IMG/VR virus record: IMGVR_UViG_3300020420_000075
Coordinates: 1 to 20,109 of that record
Length of the DNA: 20,109 nucleotides
From: a virus
Strand: one strand, 5' to 3'
Shown piece after piece: positions 4,964 to 11,809 of this stretch. The first letter of the stretch is position 1. Each line of letters opens with the position of its first letter. A program made the translations under genes and the position numbers. A model generated the notes under the pieces. That model did not search any database. It was given only the letters and a program-made list of their open reading frames with translations, and had not been told where the DNA came from.

Positions 4964-6244
4964 ATGCGAATTAATGAAATCAAAAAGGATCAAGACAAAA
5001 GAGTAGTTAAGCCTAGAGATCCTAATTTCCAAGCAATGCAAAATTTACGCAAGAGCGGAGCATCAGGCTCTCATGGCGATAAAACAAAAGACATTCCTCG
5101 CAAAGAAAAGCATAAAGGTAAAGCATACGATATAAATGAAAAGCCAGTCTATGAAGCAGAGGCCAGAATACAACACGCCGAAGATTTAGTTTTCTTCGAT
5201 GGTGCTCGTGGTGCCAAACGTGCTTTAGGAGAATTAAAACAATTAGCATCAGGAGGTGAGAATGTCACAATCAAATGGGATGGATCTCCCGCAGTCATTT
5301 TTGGACGCAATGATAATGGAGAGTTTATCTTTACCGACAAGTCAGGATTTAGTGCCAAAGGATACGATGGTAAAGCAAAGTCAGGAGATGATGTTGAAAA
5401 AATGTTTATGGCTAGACCAGGAGCAAAAAACAATCCTGAAGGATATAAAGCATTAGCAGGCAAAATGAAAAATGCATATAGCACTTTTGAAAGTGCAGTG
5501 CCAGAAAGTTTTAAGGGTTACTTCAAAGGTGACCTTTTGTATTTCAACACACCAGTTGAAAAAAATGGGCAGTTTATTTTTAAACCTAATATTGTTAATT
5601 ATGCAGTTCCAACCGACAGCAATTTAGGTAAAAAGATTGCCCGTAGTGATGTGGGCGTTGTAATTCATCGTTTAATGGATGAAGAAGGACGAGAAAGTAC
5701 ACTAAAGGATTTCGATATCTTTCAAGGTTCGAAACTACTTGTGATTCCTCCCATCACGATTGAACAAGCACCTCAGGTTGATGACAGCAGTGTTAGAAGA
5801 CTTGAGGCGCTTGTCTCTAAAAATGCTGGTGCGATAGATGATTTTCTTAATGATCAAAAATTAAGAGAAATGAAACTAACAGACTTACCTAAAATACTTT
5901 ATGCATACTTAAATAGTAAAGTAGACACAGGGTTAAACAACTTAGGTAAAGGTTTCATGGGTTGGTTGCAGACCAGTAAAGTTACAGCACCCAAACAGGC
6001 AAAAATAGCAGAGTACGTAAAGGCAAACATACAAACGTTCAGTGCAATTTGGCAAACTGTAGAAGGTATTATGAATGTAAAAAATGATATCATAGGACAG
6101 TTAGATAATCAAAAGGGTACTGTGACAGCAACAATTAATGGCAAACCAGGTGGTGAAGGATATGTTCTACAACACCCGGCGGGCGACATAAAACTAGTAA
6201 ATAGAAGCGGATTTTCTGCGGCCAATAGAGCAGTAGAAAGATAG
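4964..6244 (+). CDS. Ligase-like covalent nucleotidyltransferase (DUF6267-type phage protein)
   Basis: This encodes 426 residues. Motifs of the DNA/RNA ligase and capping-enzyme superfamily are visible: motif I IKWDGSPA with nucleophile Lys104 (KxDG), a KSGFSAKGYDGK stretch (126-137), FKGDLLYF (187-194) as motif III-like, EGYV (398-401) as motif IV and DIKLVNR (408-414) as motif V. The distance from motif I to IV is almost 300 residues, longer than usual, because of a helical insert (about 255-380). The first 60 residues are charged and probably disordered and start MRINEIKKD, a tag shared with nearby genes. From memory it corresponds to DUF6267 of T4-like phages; ligation activity is unproven. 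It follows the nucleotidyltransferase gene within 1 base. Confidence 0.72.
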   Translation: MRINEIKKDQDKRVVKPRDPNFQAMQNLRKSGASGSHGDKTKDIPRKEKHKGKAYDINEKPVYEAEARIQHAEDLVFFDGARGAKRALGELKQLASGGENVTIKWDGSPAVIFGRNDNGEFIFTDKSGFSAKGYDGKAKSGDDVEKMFMARPGAKNNPEGYKALAGKMKNAYSTFESAVPESFKGYFKGDLLYFNTPVEKNGQFIFKPNIVNYAVPTDSNLGKKIARSDVGVVIHRLMDEEGRESTLKDFDIFQGSKLLVIPPITIEQAPQVDDSSVRRLEALVSKNAGAIDDFLNDQKLREMKLTDLPKILYAYLNSKVDTGLNNLGKGFMGWLQTSKVTAPKQAKIAEYVKANIQTFSAIWQTVEGIMNVKNDIIGQLDNQKGTVTATINGKPGGEGYVLQHPAGDIKLVNRSGFSAANRAVER

Positions 6245-6254
6245 GAGCAAAACA

Positions 6255-6692
6255 ATGAAAATAAATGAATTTATAGATTCACTTAAAATAAAAGAAATAG
6301 ATGATGACATGAGAGACTTAGGTCTTGATGGTCCTGATTCTGCAGATGACGATGAAGCCGGAATGGACAAAGGGTATAGCGATAAGCATACGCCTTTAAT
6401 TAACCAAGTACATAAGGTTAAAGATTCACAAGGTAATCCAAATCCAATTAAAATGGTATCAACTGAAGATGGTGGTAAGTTTAAAATAACAGGTTGGCAG
6501 GCAGATTTAATTATACAAATGCTAACAGGAAACTATAACCAAAAACAGAAAATGGAGTTTACAAAAGACGTAAACACTAAAAAGGAAGTATTAGGCGGAT
6601 TGTTAGATACAAAGAGTCCTAAGGATATGGTAGCGAAGTTCAAGGAATTAGTAAATCCTGAAATGCGTGAACCAAGTGCATACGAAAGATAG
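6255..6692 (+). CDS. Acidic/charged protein with head-targeting-like N-terminus, function unknown
   Basis: This encodes 145 residues starting MKINEFIDSLKIKEIDDDM. The start resembles T4 capsid-targeting sequences (MKTYQEFIAE-like), and I-K-E at 12-14 fits the prohead protease preference I/L-x-E. The next part is very acidic (DGPDSADDDEAGMD), followed by a compact region (KFKITGWQADLIIQMLTG). A strong ribosome site AGGAG precedes the ATG. It lies 10 bases after the ligase-like gene. No family recognised. Confidence 0.7.
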   Translation: MKINEFIDSLKIKEIDDDMRDLGLDGPDSADDDEAGMDKGYSDKHTPLINQVHKVKDSQGNPNPIKMVSTEDGGKFKITGWQADLIIQMLTGNYNQKQKMEFTKDVNTKKEVLGGLLDTKSPKDMVAKFKELVNPEMREPSAYER

Positions 6693-6702
6693 GATTATAT
6701 AA

Positions 6703-7575
6703 ATGGAGTTTATCCAGGAGATATACGAAGCGAGGATGACTCGCAATAGTAGTAATCAAAAGGTATTGACGTACACAGATTGTTGTGAACGTGCATACTT
6801 GACGATGCTCACGTTGGAATTGCTTAGACGCTTTCCGCAGACTGCTCCTACGGCTCATGGATATGCAAAATCAACAAGTGGATACGACTCCTATAAACAT
6901 TTTAGAATGAATGGTACTGACTTATACAACTTTGTATATTTTATTACAGGTGATAACGAAGTACTTAAAAAACTAAAAGATCCAAAAGGGGCATTGGGTA
7001 TGAGAAATCAAACAACAATGCCTTTAATGAACTTTAATAGATACATCACAAGGCTATCACAAGGTCTTGCTCCTAACATGGAAGATCAAAATGTGTTTAT
7101 GAAAGTTGAAAATGCATTAAGAATAAACAACTCAGACTATAAAGCAGTACGTAGAAATCTTTTTAACTTTAATAGATTAGGTACAACTGATAAAAAGAAA
7201 ACTGTTACTAGATTATTATTAGCATCAAGAGCCAAGTTAAGGTCCAGTGATATAATAGAACATTTAGAAAAACTTGCGGCTCTTAAAGATTATGAAACTA
7301 ATAAAATTAGAGATACAGAACCAACTGTATCAATGCCAGACTTACCAATTGATCAAAATCAATTAGCATTTTATAGATACCTTGTTGGTGCACCTAATTT
7401 AATGTTAACAAAGAAGTTTTTAGAATTAGCAGTAGCAGGTAAAAGTATTCCGCCACAGTTTGTTAGAGCATATTTTCCTGCCATTAAAACTATAGATAAT
7501 ATAGTAAAAGGCGGTCCTGCGTTTATTTCTATGCTAAGAGCACTCGAAAAACGTGCAAAACAGTCCAAAAGATAA
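6703..7575 (+). CDS. Conserved-type phage protein of unknown function with tagged N-terminus
   Basis: This encodes 290 residues. It opens MEFIQEIYEARMTR, where I-Y-E followed by Ala fits a T4-type prohead protease site. A Cys pair (TDCCERAY) and a Tyr/Phe-rich region (DLYNFVYFITGDNEVLKKL) follow; the C-terminal half is basic and helical and ends RALEKRAKQSKR. The first 150 bases are richer in G+C (about 48% over 6781-6840) than the rest of the gene, suggesting a different history for the 5' end. AGGA precedes the start. I do not recognise a function; late position and basic tail fit a virion protein. Confidence 0.7.
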   Translation: MEFIQEIYEARMTRNSSNQKVLTYTDCCERAYLTMLTLELLRRFPQTAPTAHGYAKSTSGYDSYKHFRMNGTDLYNFVYFITGDNEVLKKLKDPKGALGMRNQTTMPLMNFNRYITRLSQGLAPNMEDQNVFMKVENALRINNSDYKAVRRNLFNFNRLGTTDKKKTVTRLLLASRAKLRSSDIIEHLEKLAALKDYETNKIRDTEPTVSMPDLPIDQNQLAFYRYLVGAPNLMLTKKFLELAVAGKSIPPQFVRAYFPAIKTIDNIVKGGPAFISMLRALEKRAKQSKR

Positions 7576-7607
7576 GTTCTTTACCAAAATAGACTAAATA
7601 TAATTGT

Positions 7608-7625
7608 AAACACATCGCAGAGTAG
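7608..7625 (+). promoter_or_regulatory. Hairpin in the leader of the 7660 gene
   Basis: CATCGC pairs with GCGGTG (one G-U) around AGAGTA. It lies in the 84-base gap before a gene that looks highly expressed, and may stabilise its message. Confidence 0.35.
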
Positions 7626-7659
7626 CGGTGCGTCATTTAAGAGAAAATAGGAGAGAAAA

Positions 7660-8001
7660 ATGGCAGGTATAACAAGAGTAAACGGTTTTGGACAGTACGC
7701 ACAAGGTACAGTTTATTCCGTAGCACAATTAAAAGCATTCATCATCGACGCTGGGGCAACAATCGCAACTGAAGATGACGGTGCCAAAGAAGCAATGGAA
7801 CTTTTAATTTCAGAAGTTCAACCATTAATGTACTACTCAACAGGAACAGACGGTACTGTATCAGTAGTTTGTGACGGTCACGGAGTTGACGCGGCATCTA
7901 TGCAGGCAAGAATTAGAGCCTTAGGTGCAACTGCAGGTCCAAATAACTATGACTTCACAGGCGCAACAGTGGCGGCGGCTTCTTCTTTAACAGTTGCATA
8001 A
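7660..8001 (+). CDS. Small structural-type virion protein
   Basis: This encodes 113 residues rich in Ala, Gly, Thr and Val with few charges, starting AGITRVNGFGQYAQGTVYSV and ending in a beta-like Ala/Thr/Val stretch (DFTGATVAAASSLTVA). Composition and size resemble small phage capsid-decoration or other abundant virion proteins. The gene stands alone: it has an ideal ribosome site (AGGAGAG, 6-9 bases upstream), a leader hairpin and a very strong terminator behind it, as expected for a highly expressed late gene. The exact role is not established. Confidence 0.7.
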   Translation: MAGITRVNGFGQYAQGTVYSVAQLKAFIIDAGATIATEDDGAKEAMELLISEVQPLMYYSTGTDGTVSVVCDGHGVDAASMQARIRALGATAGPNNYDFTGATVAAASSLTVA

Positions 8002-8040
8002 TAAACTGTAAAGAAAGAGTAGTTACACTACTAAACATTA

Positions 8041-8071
8041 AAGGGCTCGGATTTATTCGGGCCCTTTTTTT
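8041..8071 (+). terminator. Strong Rho-independent terminator
   Basis: AAGGGCTCGG (8041-8050) pairs with TCGGGCCCTT (8057-8066), ten pairs including two G-U, loop ATTTAT, followed by a T-run to 8071. It ends the structural-type gene. Confidence 0.93.
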
Positions 8072-8076
8072 ATCTC

Positions 8077-8084
8077 TATAAGTA
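8077..8084 (+). promoter_or_regulatory. Late-promoter-like motif fused to a start codon
   Basis: TATAAGTA (7 of 8 to TATAAATA) ends 5 bases before ATG 8090. Transcription from it would begin at or next to the start codon. Confidence 0.5.
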
Positions 8085-8089
8085 TTGCT

Positions 8090-8506
8090 ATGAACGTTGA
8101 AGTTAAAACCCTAGTAGACATTACCGAAACAAGGAAGAACAAACATAACTGTCCTGACAAGTTATTAGTTCTCGAACAGGCAAACTTTAATACGTTTTTC
8201 CAAACACTATCACTTAGATTTAATCCTTACTATGATTCTAGTCCAATACTTTCAAGACAAGAAATTGTAGCAGAAGATGGCTTTGGAAGTGACTACAAAG
8301 GTATGCATAATATATGGACATTTAGATTTAGACTTGAAACAGCAGTAGCAGGACTTGATATTGATGGTATAAAACAAGACTTTGATTTGGTACCTGTAGT
8401 AAAGAATCTTAATGAAAGTGTAGTGATAAATACTAGTGCATTCAGAACTACGGATAATAAGACAACAAATATTGTGTTTAACCGAGTAGATAATATTGAG
8501 GACTAA
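8090..8506 (+). CDS. Conserved-type phage protein of unknown function
   Basis: This encodes 138 residues with a beta-rich look and alternating hydrophobics (IWTFRFRLETAVAG, ESVVINTSAF). The segment NFNTFFQTLSLRFNPYYDSSPIL resembles a conserved stretch I associate with uncharacterised marine T4-like phage proteins. The start has no Shine-Dalgarno sequence; a late-promoter-like TATAAGTA ends 5 bases upstream, so the message may be leaderless. It follows a terminator and so starts a new unit. A virion or assembly role is possible but unsupported. Confidence 0.7.
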   Translation: MNVEVKTLVDITETRKNKHNCPDKLLVLEQANFNTFFQTLSLRFNPYYDSSPILSRQEIVAEDGFGSDYKGMHNIWTFRFRLETAVAGLDIDGIKQDFDLVPVVKNLNESVVINTSAFRTTDNKTTNIVFNRVDNIED

Positions 8507-8510
8507 CACG

Positions 8511-8618
8511 GTAAATAATATTGTTAGAGAGAACTAACATTTAGGCAAACGATACATCTAAAGCAGGCAAAGTAAAATAGGCCCCTACCCAGAGAACAAA
8601 TGGTATGGAGAGATAGAG
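8511..8618 (+). promoter_or_regulatory. Intergenic leader of the 8619 gene
   Basis: This 112-base gap holds TAAATA (8512-8517), a 6-base hairpin TGTTAG/CTAACA (8522-8539, loop AGAGAA, no T-run) and a purine-rich ribosome site GGAGAGATAGAG just before the ATG. No small gene or tRNA was seen in it. Confidence 0.35.
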
Positions 8619-8855
8619 ATGGCAAGAGCCACTAGTTTAGAAAGAGAAAACTTAGAAGCACACGTTGATTTGTGCGAACAGAGGTATGAGAACTTAAATA
8701 CTCGTCTGACAAAGATCGAGGAAAAAGTTGAGCATATCCATTCAGATATTACTCACGGTAACAAATCCATGATTAAAGTAATCATAGGCGCAACAGGTAC
8801 TATTGTTGCAGGACTATTATCCACTATCGTAGTAATTCTTATGAACTTATCCTAA
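8619..8855 (+). CDS. Coiled-coil protein with C-terminal membrane segment (XhlA/holin-accessory type)
   Basis: This encodes 78 residues. Residues 5-48 form a charged heptad-like helix (ENLEAHVDLCEQRYENLNTR, then LTKIEEKVEHIHSD). Residues 53-76 are one strong hydrophobic segment (VIIGATGTIVAGLLSTIVVIL) with three residues after it. A coiled coil followed by a C-terminal anchor is the layout of XhlA-like phage proteins that accompany holins. So it may act at the inner membrane in lysis, but no endolysin is nearby and the assignment rests on architecture only. Confidence 0.65.
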   Translation: MARATSLERENLEAHVDLCEQRYENLNTRLTKIEEKVEHIHSDITHGNKSMIKVIIGATGTIVAGLLSTIVVILMNLS

Positions 8856-8866
8856 TAGCAAATCTG

Positions 8867-8874
8867 CATAAATA
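8867..8874 (+). promoter_or_regulatory. Late-promoter-like motif
   Basis: CATAAATA (7 of 8 to TATAAATA), 8 bases ahead of ATG 8883. The block ATACTAGT-NNN-ATG at 8872-8885 recurs at 11805-11818. Confidence 0.5.
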
Positions 8875-8882
8875 CTAGTGTT

Positions 8883-9209
8883 ATGCTAGTAGAAGAAATC
8901 GTATCAGCAATTATTGAAAAGAGAATATGGGCAAAGTCCGGTAACAAGGTTGTCCGTAAGTACCGTTGTACCTCTGGCATACGTAAAAATAGAATTGTAT
9001 CAAACATAGGACAATGTTTTGCGGCCCCTAATGTAAAGGCTAGAATAAGACTTAAAAGAACTAGAGCAAGATTAGGATCAAGAATGGCACGTAAGGCACG
9101 TAGAACAAAACGTACTAATCCAGCGTCACGTAGAGTAGCGGCTCTTAACAAAGCAGGTACTAGAAGAGCACCTAAAATTACAAGAAAACCTTTAAAGAGA
9201 AGAAGATGA
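8883..9209 (+). CDS. Very basic nucleic-acid-binding-type protein, paralog 1
   Basis: This encodes 108 residues, strongly Lys/Arg-rich (KRTRARLGSRMARKARRTKR), with a tail RRAPKITRKPLKRRR. The conserved core RKYRCTSGIRKNRIVSN...C, with two cysteines 16 residues apart, is shared with the next gene. The acidic N-terminus MLVEEIVSAIIEKRIW contrasts with the basic body and resembles the head-targeting-like tags nearby. No Shine-Dalgarno sequence is seen. Such composition suits binding or condensing DNA in the phage head, or injection with the genome, but this is inferred. It overlaps the next gene by 4 bases (ATGA). Confidence 0.75.
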   Translation: MLVEEIVSAIIEKRIWAKSGNKVVRKYRCTSGIRKNRIVSNIGQCFAAPNVKARIRLKRTRARLGSRMARKARRTKRTNPASRRVAALNKAGTRRAPKITRKPLKRRR

Positions 9210-9529
9210 TTATAAGCGAGATCATAGAAGGTGCAGTACAGATTTGGTCCAAAGGTAAAAAGGGTTTAGTTCGTAGATACAGATGCACATCTGGATCACG
9301 TAAAGGACGTATTGTTTCTAGTCCTACAACTTGCAATGCACCAAAGAGAGTTTCAAGTTCTATCAATATTAGGAAAGCAAAATACAAATACGGTCGTAAC
9401 ATGAATATCAAATCCCAACGTACTAAACGTGCAGGTGCATTTTCAAAACGACTCGCGAAGATTAATAAAAGAAATACTTTAACGGTAAATAGATACAAAC
9501 CAAAAAGAAGAACCAAGAGAAGAAGGTAA
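9206..9529 (+). CDS. Very basic nucleic-acid-binding-type protein, paralog 2
   Basis: This encodes 107 residues, a tandem copy of the preceding gene. Both share an acidic/hydrophobic start (MIISEIIEGAVQIW against MLVEEIVSAIIEKRIW), the R-R/K-Y-R-C-T-S-G core, a second Cys at the same 16-residue distance, an RTKR motif and a Lys/Arg tail (RRTKRRR). The DNA has diverged widely, so the duplication is old. Likely the same role: binding DNA in the virion or zinc-/disulfide-stabilised nucleic-acid contact. Function unproven. Confidence 0.75.
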   Translation: MIISEIIEGAVQIWSKGKKGLVRRYRCTSGSRKGRIVSSPTTCNAPKRVSSSINIRKAKYKYGRNMNIKSQRTKRAGAFSKRLAKINKRNTLTVNRYKPKRRTKRRR

Positions 9530-9530
9530 T

Positions 9531-10061
9531 ATGAGATTTAATGAATTCCAACTTACTGAAGATGATCTACGTAGAAAGATCAAAGAACAGTATCCACATC
9601 TTACTGAAGAGCAAATAGACGAGGCCTTACCAGCAGTACTAGGAGCCATTGGTGGTGCAGTTGCCAAAGGTGCTATGGCGGCAGGAAGAGTTGGAGCAAA
9701 GATGGGAACACAGGCCGCAAAAGGAATAGGCAAAGGATTAGCCAAAGGTGCTAAAGCCGTTGGAAAGATGGCAGGCAACATGGCTAAGAAAGGTGCAGGT
9801 GCAGTTAAGAATAAAGTACTTAACAAGATACAACAAAAAGCGGCTGGCCAGGCAATGAACAAATTATTAAAACCAGGAACTACTATTCCAATGCCAACAC
9901 AAGATGGTAGCGAAGAAGAGTTTGAAATACAAAAAGCACAAGGTAAAGAAATAACACTTAAACCTAAACAGAATCCTAAACCAGGACAACCAATAGCAAC
10001 TGTACATAATAAAAAAGACCTAGAGCCTATTCTAAAACAAATAGCAACAGGACAACAATAG
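9531..10061 (+). CDS. Ala/Gly/Lys-rich basic protein with a removable-looking N-terminus
   Basis: This encodes 176 residues. An acidic N-terminal part (MRFNEFQLTEDDLRRK...) ends at I29-D30-E31 before Ala32, which fits the T4 prohead protease rule (I/L-x-E then small residue). Then come about 75 residues of Gly/Ala/Lys repeats (VAKGAMAAGRVGAKMGTQAA, GIGKGLAKGAKAVGKMAG), amphipathic and H1-tail-like, and finally a Pro/Lys/Gln-rich globular-looking end. This is how T4 internal head proteins are built: a targeting peptide cut off from a basic body. An amphipathic, membrane-active role is another option. A good ribosome site (AGAAGG) precedes it. Confidence 0.7.
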   Translation: MRFNEFQLTEDDLRRKIKEQYPHLTEEQIDEALPAVLGAIGGAVAKGAMAAGRVGAKMGTQAAKGIGKGLAKGAKAVGKMAGNMAKKGAGAVKNKVLNKIQQKAAGQAMNKLLKPGTTIPMPTQDGSEEEFEIQKAQGKEITLKPKQNPKPGQPIATVHNKKDLEPILKQIATGQQ

Positions 10062-10062
10062 T

Positions 10063-10272
10063 ATGAAAATTAACGAGTTATTAAAACACTTCGATATTCA
10101 TACCAACAACGAAGAAACTGAACTTCTTAAAAGAATGTCAGAACCAAAACCATTTTTATCCTATACTGATAGAGAGCAATTCGTAATTGAAGCATTGATA
10201 CGTAAAGCATTAGTAAGTAAAAGAGTAGATAATAATACAGTTTTGGTAATGGCAAATGACCCCGTACAGTAA
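10063..10272 (+). CDS. Small protein with head-targeting-like N-terminus, function unknown
   Basis: This encodes 69 residues, starting MKINELLKHFDIHTNNEE, the same first five residues as the gene at 6255. The rest is charged, with a helix (REQFVIEALIRKALVSKR) and a short hydrophobic end (NTVLVMANDPVQ). It follows the previous stop by 1 base and overlaps the next gene by 17 bases. AGGA lies about 9 bases before the ATG. Confidence 0.65.
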   Translation: MKINELLKHFDIHTNNEETELLKRMSEPKPFLSYTDREQFVIEALIRKALVSKRVDNNTVLVMANDPVQ

Positions 10273-10684
10273 AGAATTAATACAAGCATTAAAGGAACTA
10301 GTCGATTCACAGATCGATATACATATTCCTTATGCAAAAGGTAATAGTATTAGACTAAAGCATTTGGTTATTCGTAAACACAAAAACGGGTATAGAATCT
10401 TTGATATTACAACAAATAAAATCAAAGCAACTACTTTTAGCAAAACAGGTGCAGTAGCCATAGCAAAAGCAATAGTAAATAATAAAGAAGAAGACATAAA
10501 GGAAATACGTAGTTTAGACTCTGATTTGGGCAAATATTACAATGATGCCGTGTTTTATAAGCATACAATAGAGAAAACAGCCGACGACACACGTAGAGAT
10601 AGTGCATTTACACGGTTTGAGATAGCAAATGATAAAGCAATGCAAATCAAGTACCAAATAGAATCTTTCATTTATGATAAATAA
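10256..10684 (+). CDS. Protein of unknown function
   Basis: This encodes 142 residues. The first part has beta-like alternation with basic residues (LKHLVIRKHKNGYRIFDITT), then an Ala/Lys helix (TGAVAIAKAIVNNKEEDIKE) and a long charged helix to the end. It resembles uncharacterised marine T4-like phage proteins, and no enzymatic motif is visible. The start overlaps the preceding gene by 17 bases. Its stop falls inside GATAAATAAA, a late-promoter-like motif ahead of the gene at 10710. Confidence 0.65.
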   Translation: MTPYSKELIQALKELVDSQIDIHIPYAKGNSIRLKHLVIRKHKNGYRIFDITTNKIKATTFSKTGAVAIAKAIVNNKEEDIKEIRSLDSDLGKYYNDAVFYKHTIEKTADDTRRDSAFTRFEIANDKAMQIKYQIESFIYDK

Positions 10685-10709
10685 ATGTAGTTACAAGTTA
10701 GGATGAAAA

Positions 10710-11489
10710 ATGAAAATTAGTCAAATATCACAACCTATTACTGCTAAGACATTGAACGAGAGTCTTACTAAAAAATTCGGTGAGCGTATCAATCTTGAAG
10801 CGTTTACGTTGGAAAAATTACAAGATACTAGCAATAAGTTGAGAACTAAAATTAGTGACATCGAAACAAATGAAAGTTTTGATGCAGTTCATACTGACGA
10901 GTATCAAAAGAATAAATTATTTTTAGACATTATTAATGCTGAAATCAAAGAGAGAGCAGACTCAGGCGAAACTATTGCACAAACAGAAACTGAAACTGTA
11001 AAAGAAGGCGCAGAAGAAGAAGCAACGTTGGTTATGGCCGCAAAGGACATGGTTGACAGAGTTACAGGCTGGATGGAAGATACAGCAGAAATGCAAACAG
11101 AAGCAATGCTTGAAATAGGCGACAAAATTAGAGATGAAATGGGCTCAGAGCAATCAGAACAATTCATTGGAACAGTTAAGCCAGCATTAGAAACATTATT
11201 CACAACTTTAGAATCAACAAGAGATGCACTTACAGGTGGCGTAGCCATTGTAACAGGCGAAGGTGCTCCTGCACAAATGGGAGACGAGGCTCCGGTAGAA
11301 GAACCAGAGATGGAGCCAACAGTAGATGCTGAAGCAGGCGCAGAGGCAGAGGCTGGCGCTGAAGATGAATTTGCAACAAGCGAACCTGCAGTCGGTGGAG
11401 AAGAAGAAGCAGGCCGAGAAAAACGTGAAAGTGTAGAACGTTCACGAAGACTTGGAAATATTCTGGCCGACTCAAAAAAAAAGTCTTAG
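10710..11489 (+). CDS. Acidic prohead/virion-type protein, possibly extended by -1 frameshift
   Basis: This encodes 259 residues, starting MKISQISQPITAKTLNESLT. A charged helical part (about 30-95) is followed by a conserved-looking domain (LVMAAKDMVDRVTGWMEDTA, then AMLEIGDKIRDEMGSEQ), recalled from uncharacterised marine T4-like phage proteins. A very acidic Ala/Glu/Pro tail (about 190-235, EEPEMEPTVDAEAGAEAEAG) precedes a basic end (EKRESVERSRRLGNILADSK). The frame stops at TAG 11487, just after nine A (11474-11482). Shifting -1 on A-AAA-AAG (11477-11483) would bypass the stop and join the gene at 11525. Acidic composition suits a scaffold-like or internal head protein. AGGA precedes the ATG. 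Confidence 0.75.
   Translation: MKISQISQPITAKTLNESLTKKFGERINLEAFTLEKLQDTSNKLRTKISDIETNESFDAVHTDEYQKNKLFLDIINAEIKERADSGETIAQTETETVKEGAEEEATLVMAAKDMVDRVTGWMEDTAEMQTEAMLEIGDKIRDEMGSEQSEQFIGTVKPALETLFTTLESTRDALTGGVAIVTGEGAPAQMGDEAPVEEPEMEPTVDAEAGAEAEAGAEDEFATSEPAVGGEEEAGREKRESVERSRRLGNILADSKKKS
11477..11483 (+). promoter_or_regulatory. Candidate -1 ribosomal frameshift slippery site A-AAA-AAG
   Basis: In the frame of the 10710 gene the bases read TCA AAA AAA AAG TCT TAG. A-AAA-AAG is the same heptamer used in Escherichia coli dnaX. A -1 shift gives GTC TTA GAA and continues to 11779. No strong downstream stem-loop was seen, which weakens the case; a missing A in the assembly would produce the same picture. 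Confidence 0.5.
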
Positions 11490-11524
11490 AATCATCAACA
11501 CCTAACCTCATCAGAATTCTCCGT

Positions 11525-11779
11525 ATGCACTCACAAGCAGGCGAAGATAAAATGTCATGGGACGATCTTAATCAAGAAATGGCTAACTTAGGCTCAGAAC
11601 AATTTGATATCGAAACTTTCAAAAGAGTTTATGATACTGTACCAGCAATCAAAAACTTTGTAGATAGTTTTGACCCAGAAGGCATAACGTTCAAGGGTGG
11701 TGCTGAAACTGAGGTACCACCTGAGGACACTGGTAACATCGACCAAATGGCTCAGAGAGCCACTCAAGCCAATCTATAA
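11525..11779 (+). CDS. Downstream domain of the acidic protein (separate gene or frameshift extension)
   Basis: From ATG 11525 this gives 84 residues, acidic, starting MHSQAGEDKMSWDDLNQEM and ending QRATQANL. No ribosome site precedes this ATG. The same frame is open from 11429, overlapping the end of the 10710 gene, and the bridging codons (VLESSTPNLIRILR) read like normal protein, with no stop between the A9 run and the ATG. Together these suggest that it is the C-terminal part of the 10710 protein, made by -1 frameshifting or split by a one-base assembly error. ATG 11555 is another possible start if it is independent. Function unknown. Confidence 0.65.
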   Translation: MHSQAGEDKMSWDDLNQEMANLGSEQFDIETFKRVYDTVPAIKNFVDSFDPEGITFKGGAETEVPPEDTGNIDQMAQRATQANL

Positions 11780-11780
11780 C

Positions 11781-11809
11781 TTGACTTTCTTCTACTTTTA
11801 GTATATACT
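11781..11809 (+). promoter_or_regulatory. Sigma70-type promoter with start codon at the transcription start
   Basis: TTGACT (11781-11786), 17-base spacer, TATACT (11804-11809), 5 of 6 matches in each box. The ATG at 11816 lies where transcription should begin, so the message is probably leaderless. Confidence 0.75.

Noticed and set aside
8507-8618. tRNA or small gene in the longest late gap
   Set aside because: No cloverleaf, no T-loop sequence and no frame longer than about a dozen codons with a start signal.
8619-8855. Holin
   Set aside because: Only one membrane segment with a long coiled coil before it and no endolysin nearby; an XhlA-type accessory protein is the most that can be said.
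9479-9862. Long minus-strand frame rich in Ala/Pro
   Set aside because: It is the mirror of the Gly/Ala/Lys repeats of the 9531 gene; repeated GC-rich codons keep the opposite frame open by chance.
11230-11511. Minus-strand Leu/Arg-rich open frame
   Set aside because: It mirrors the acidic Glu/Ala repeat tail of the 10710 gene and has no start signals.
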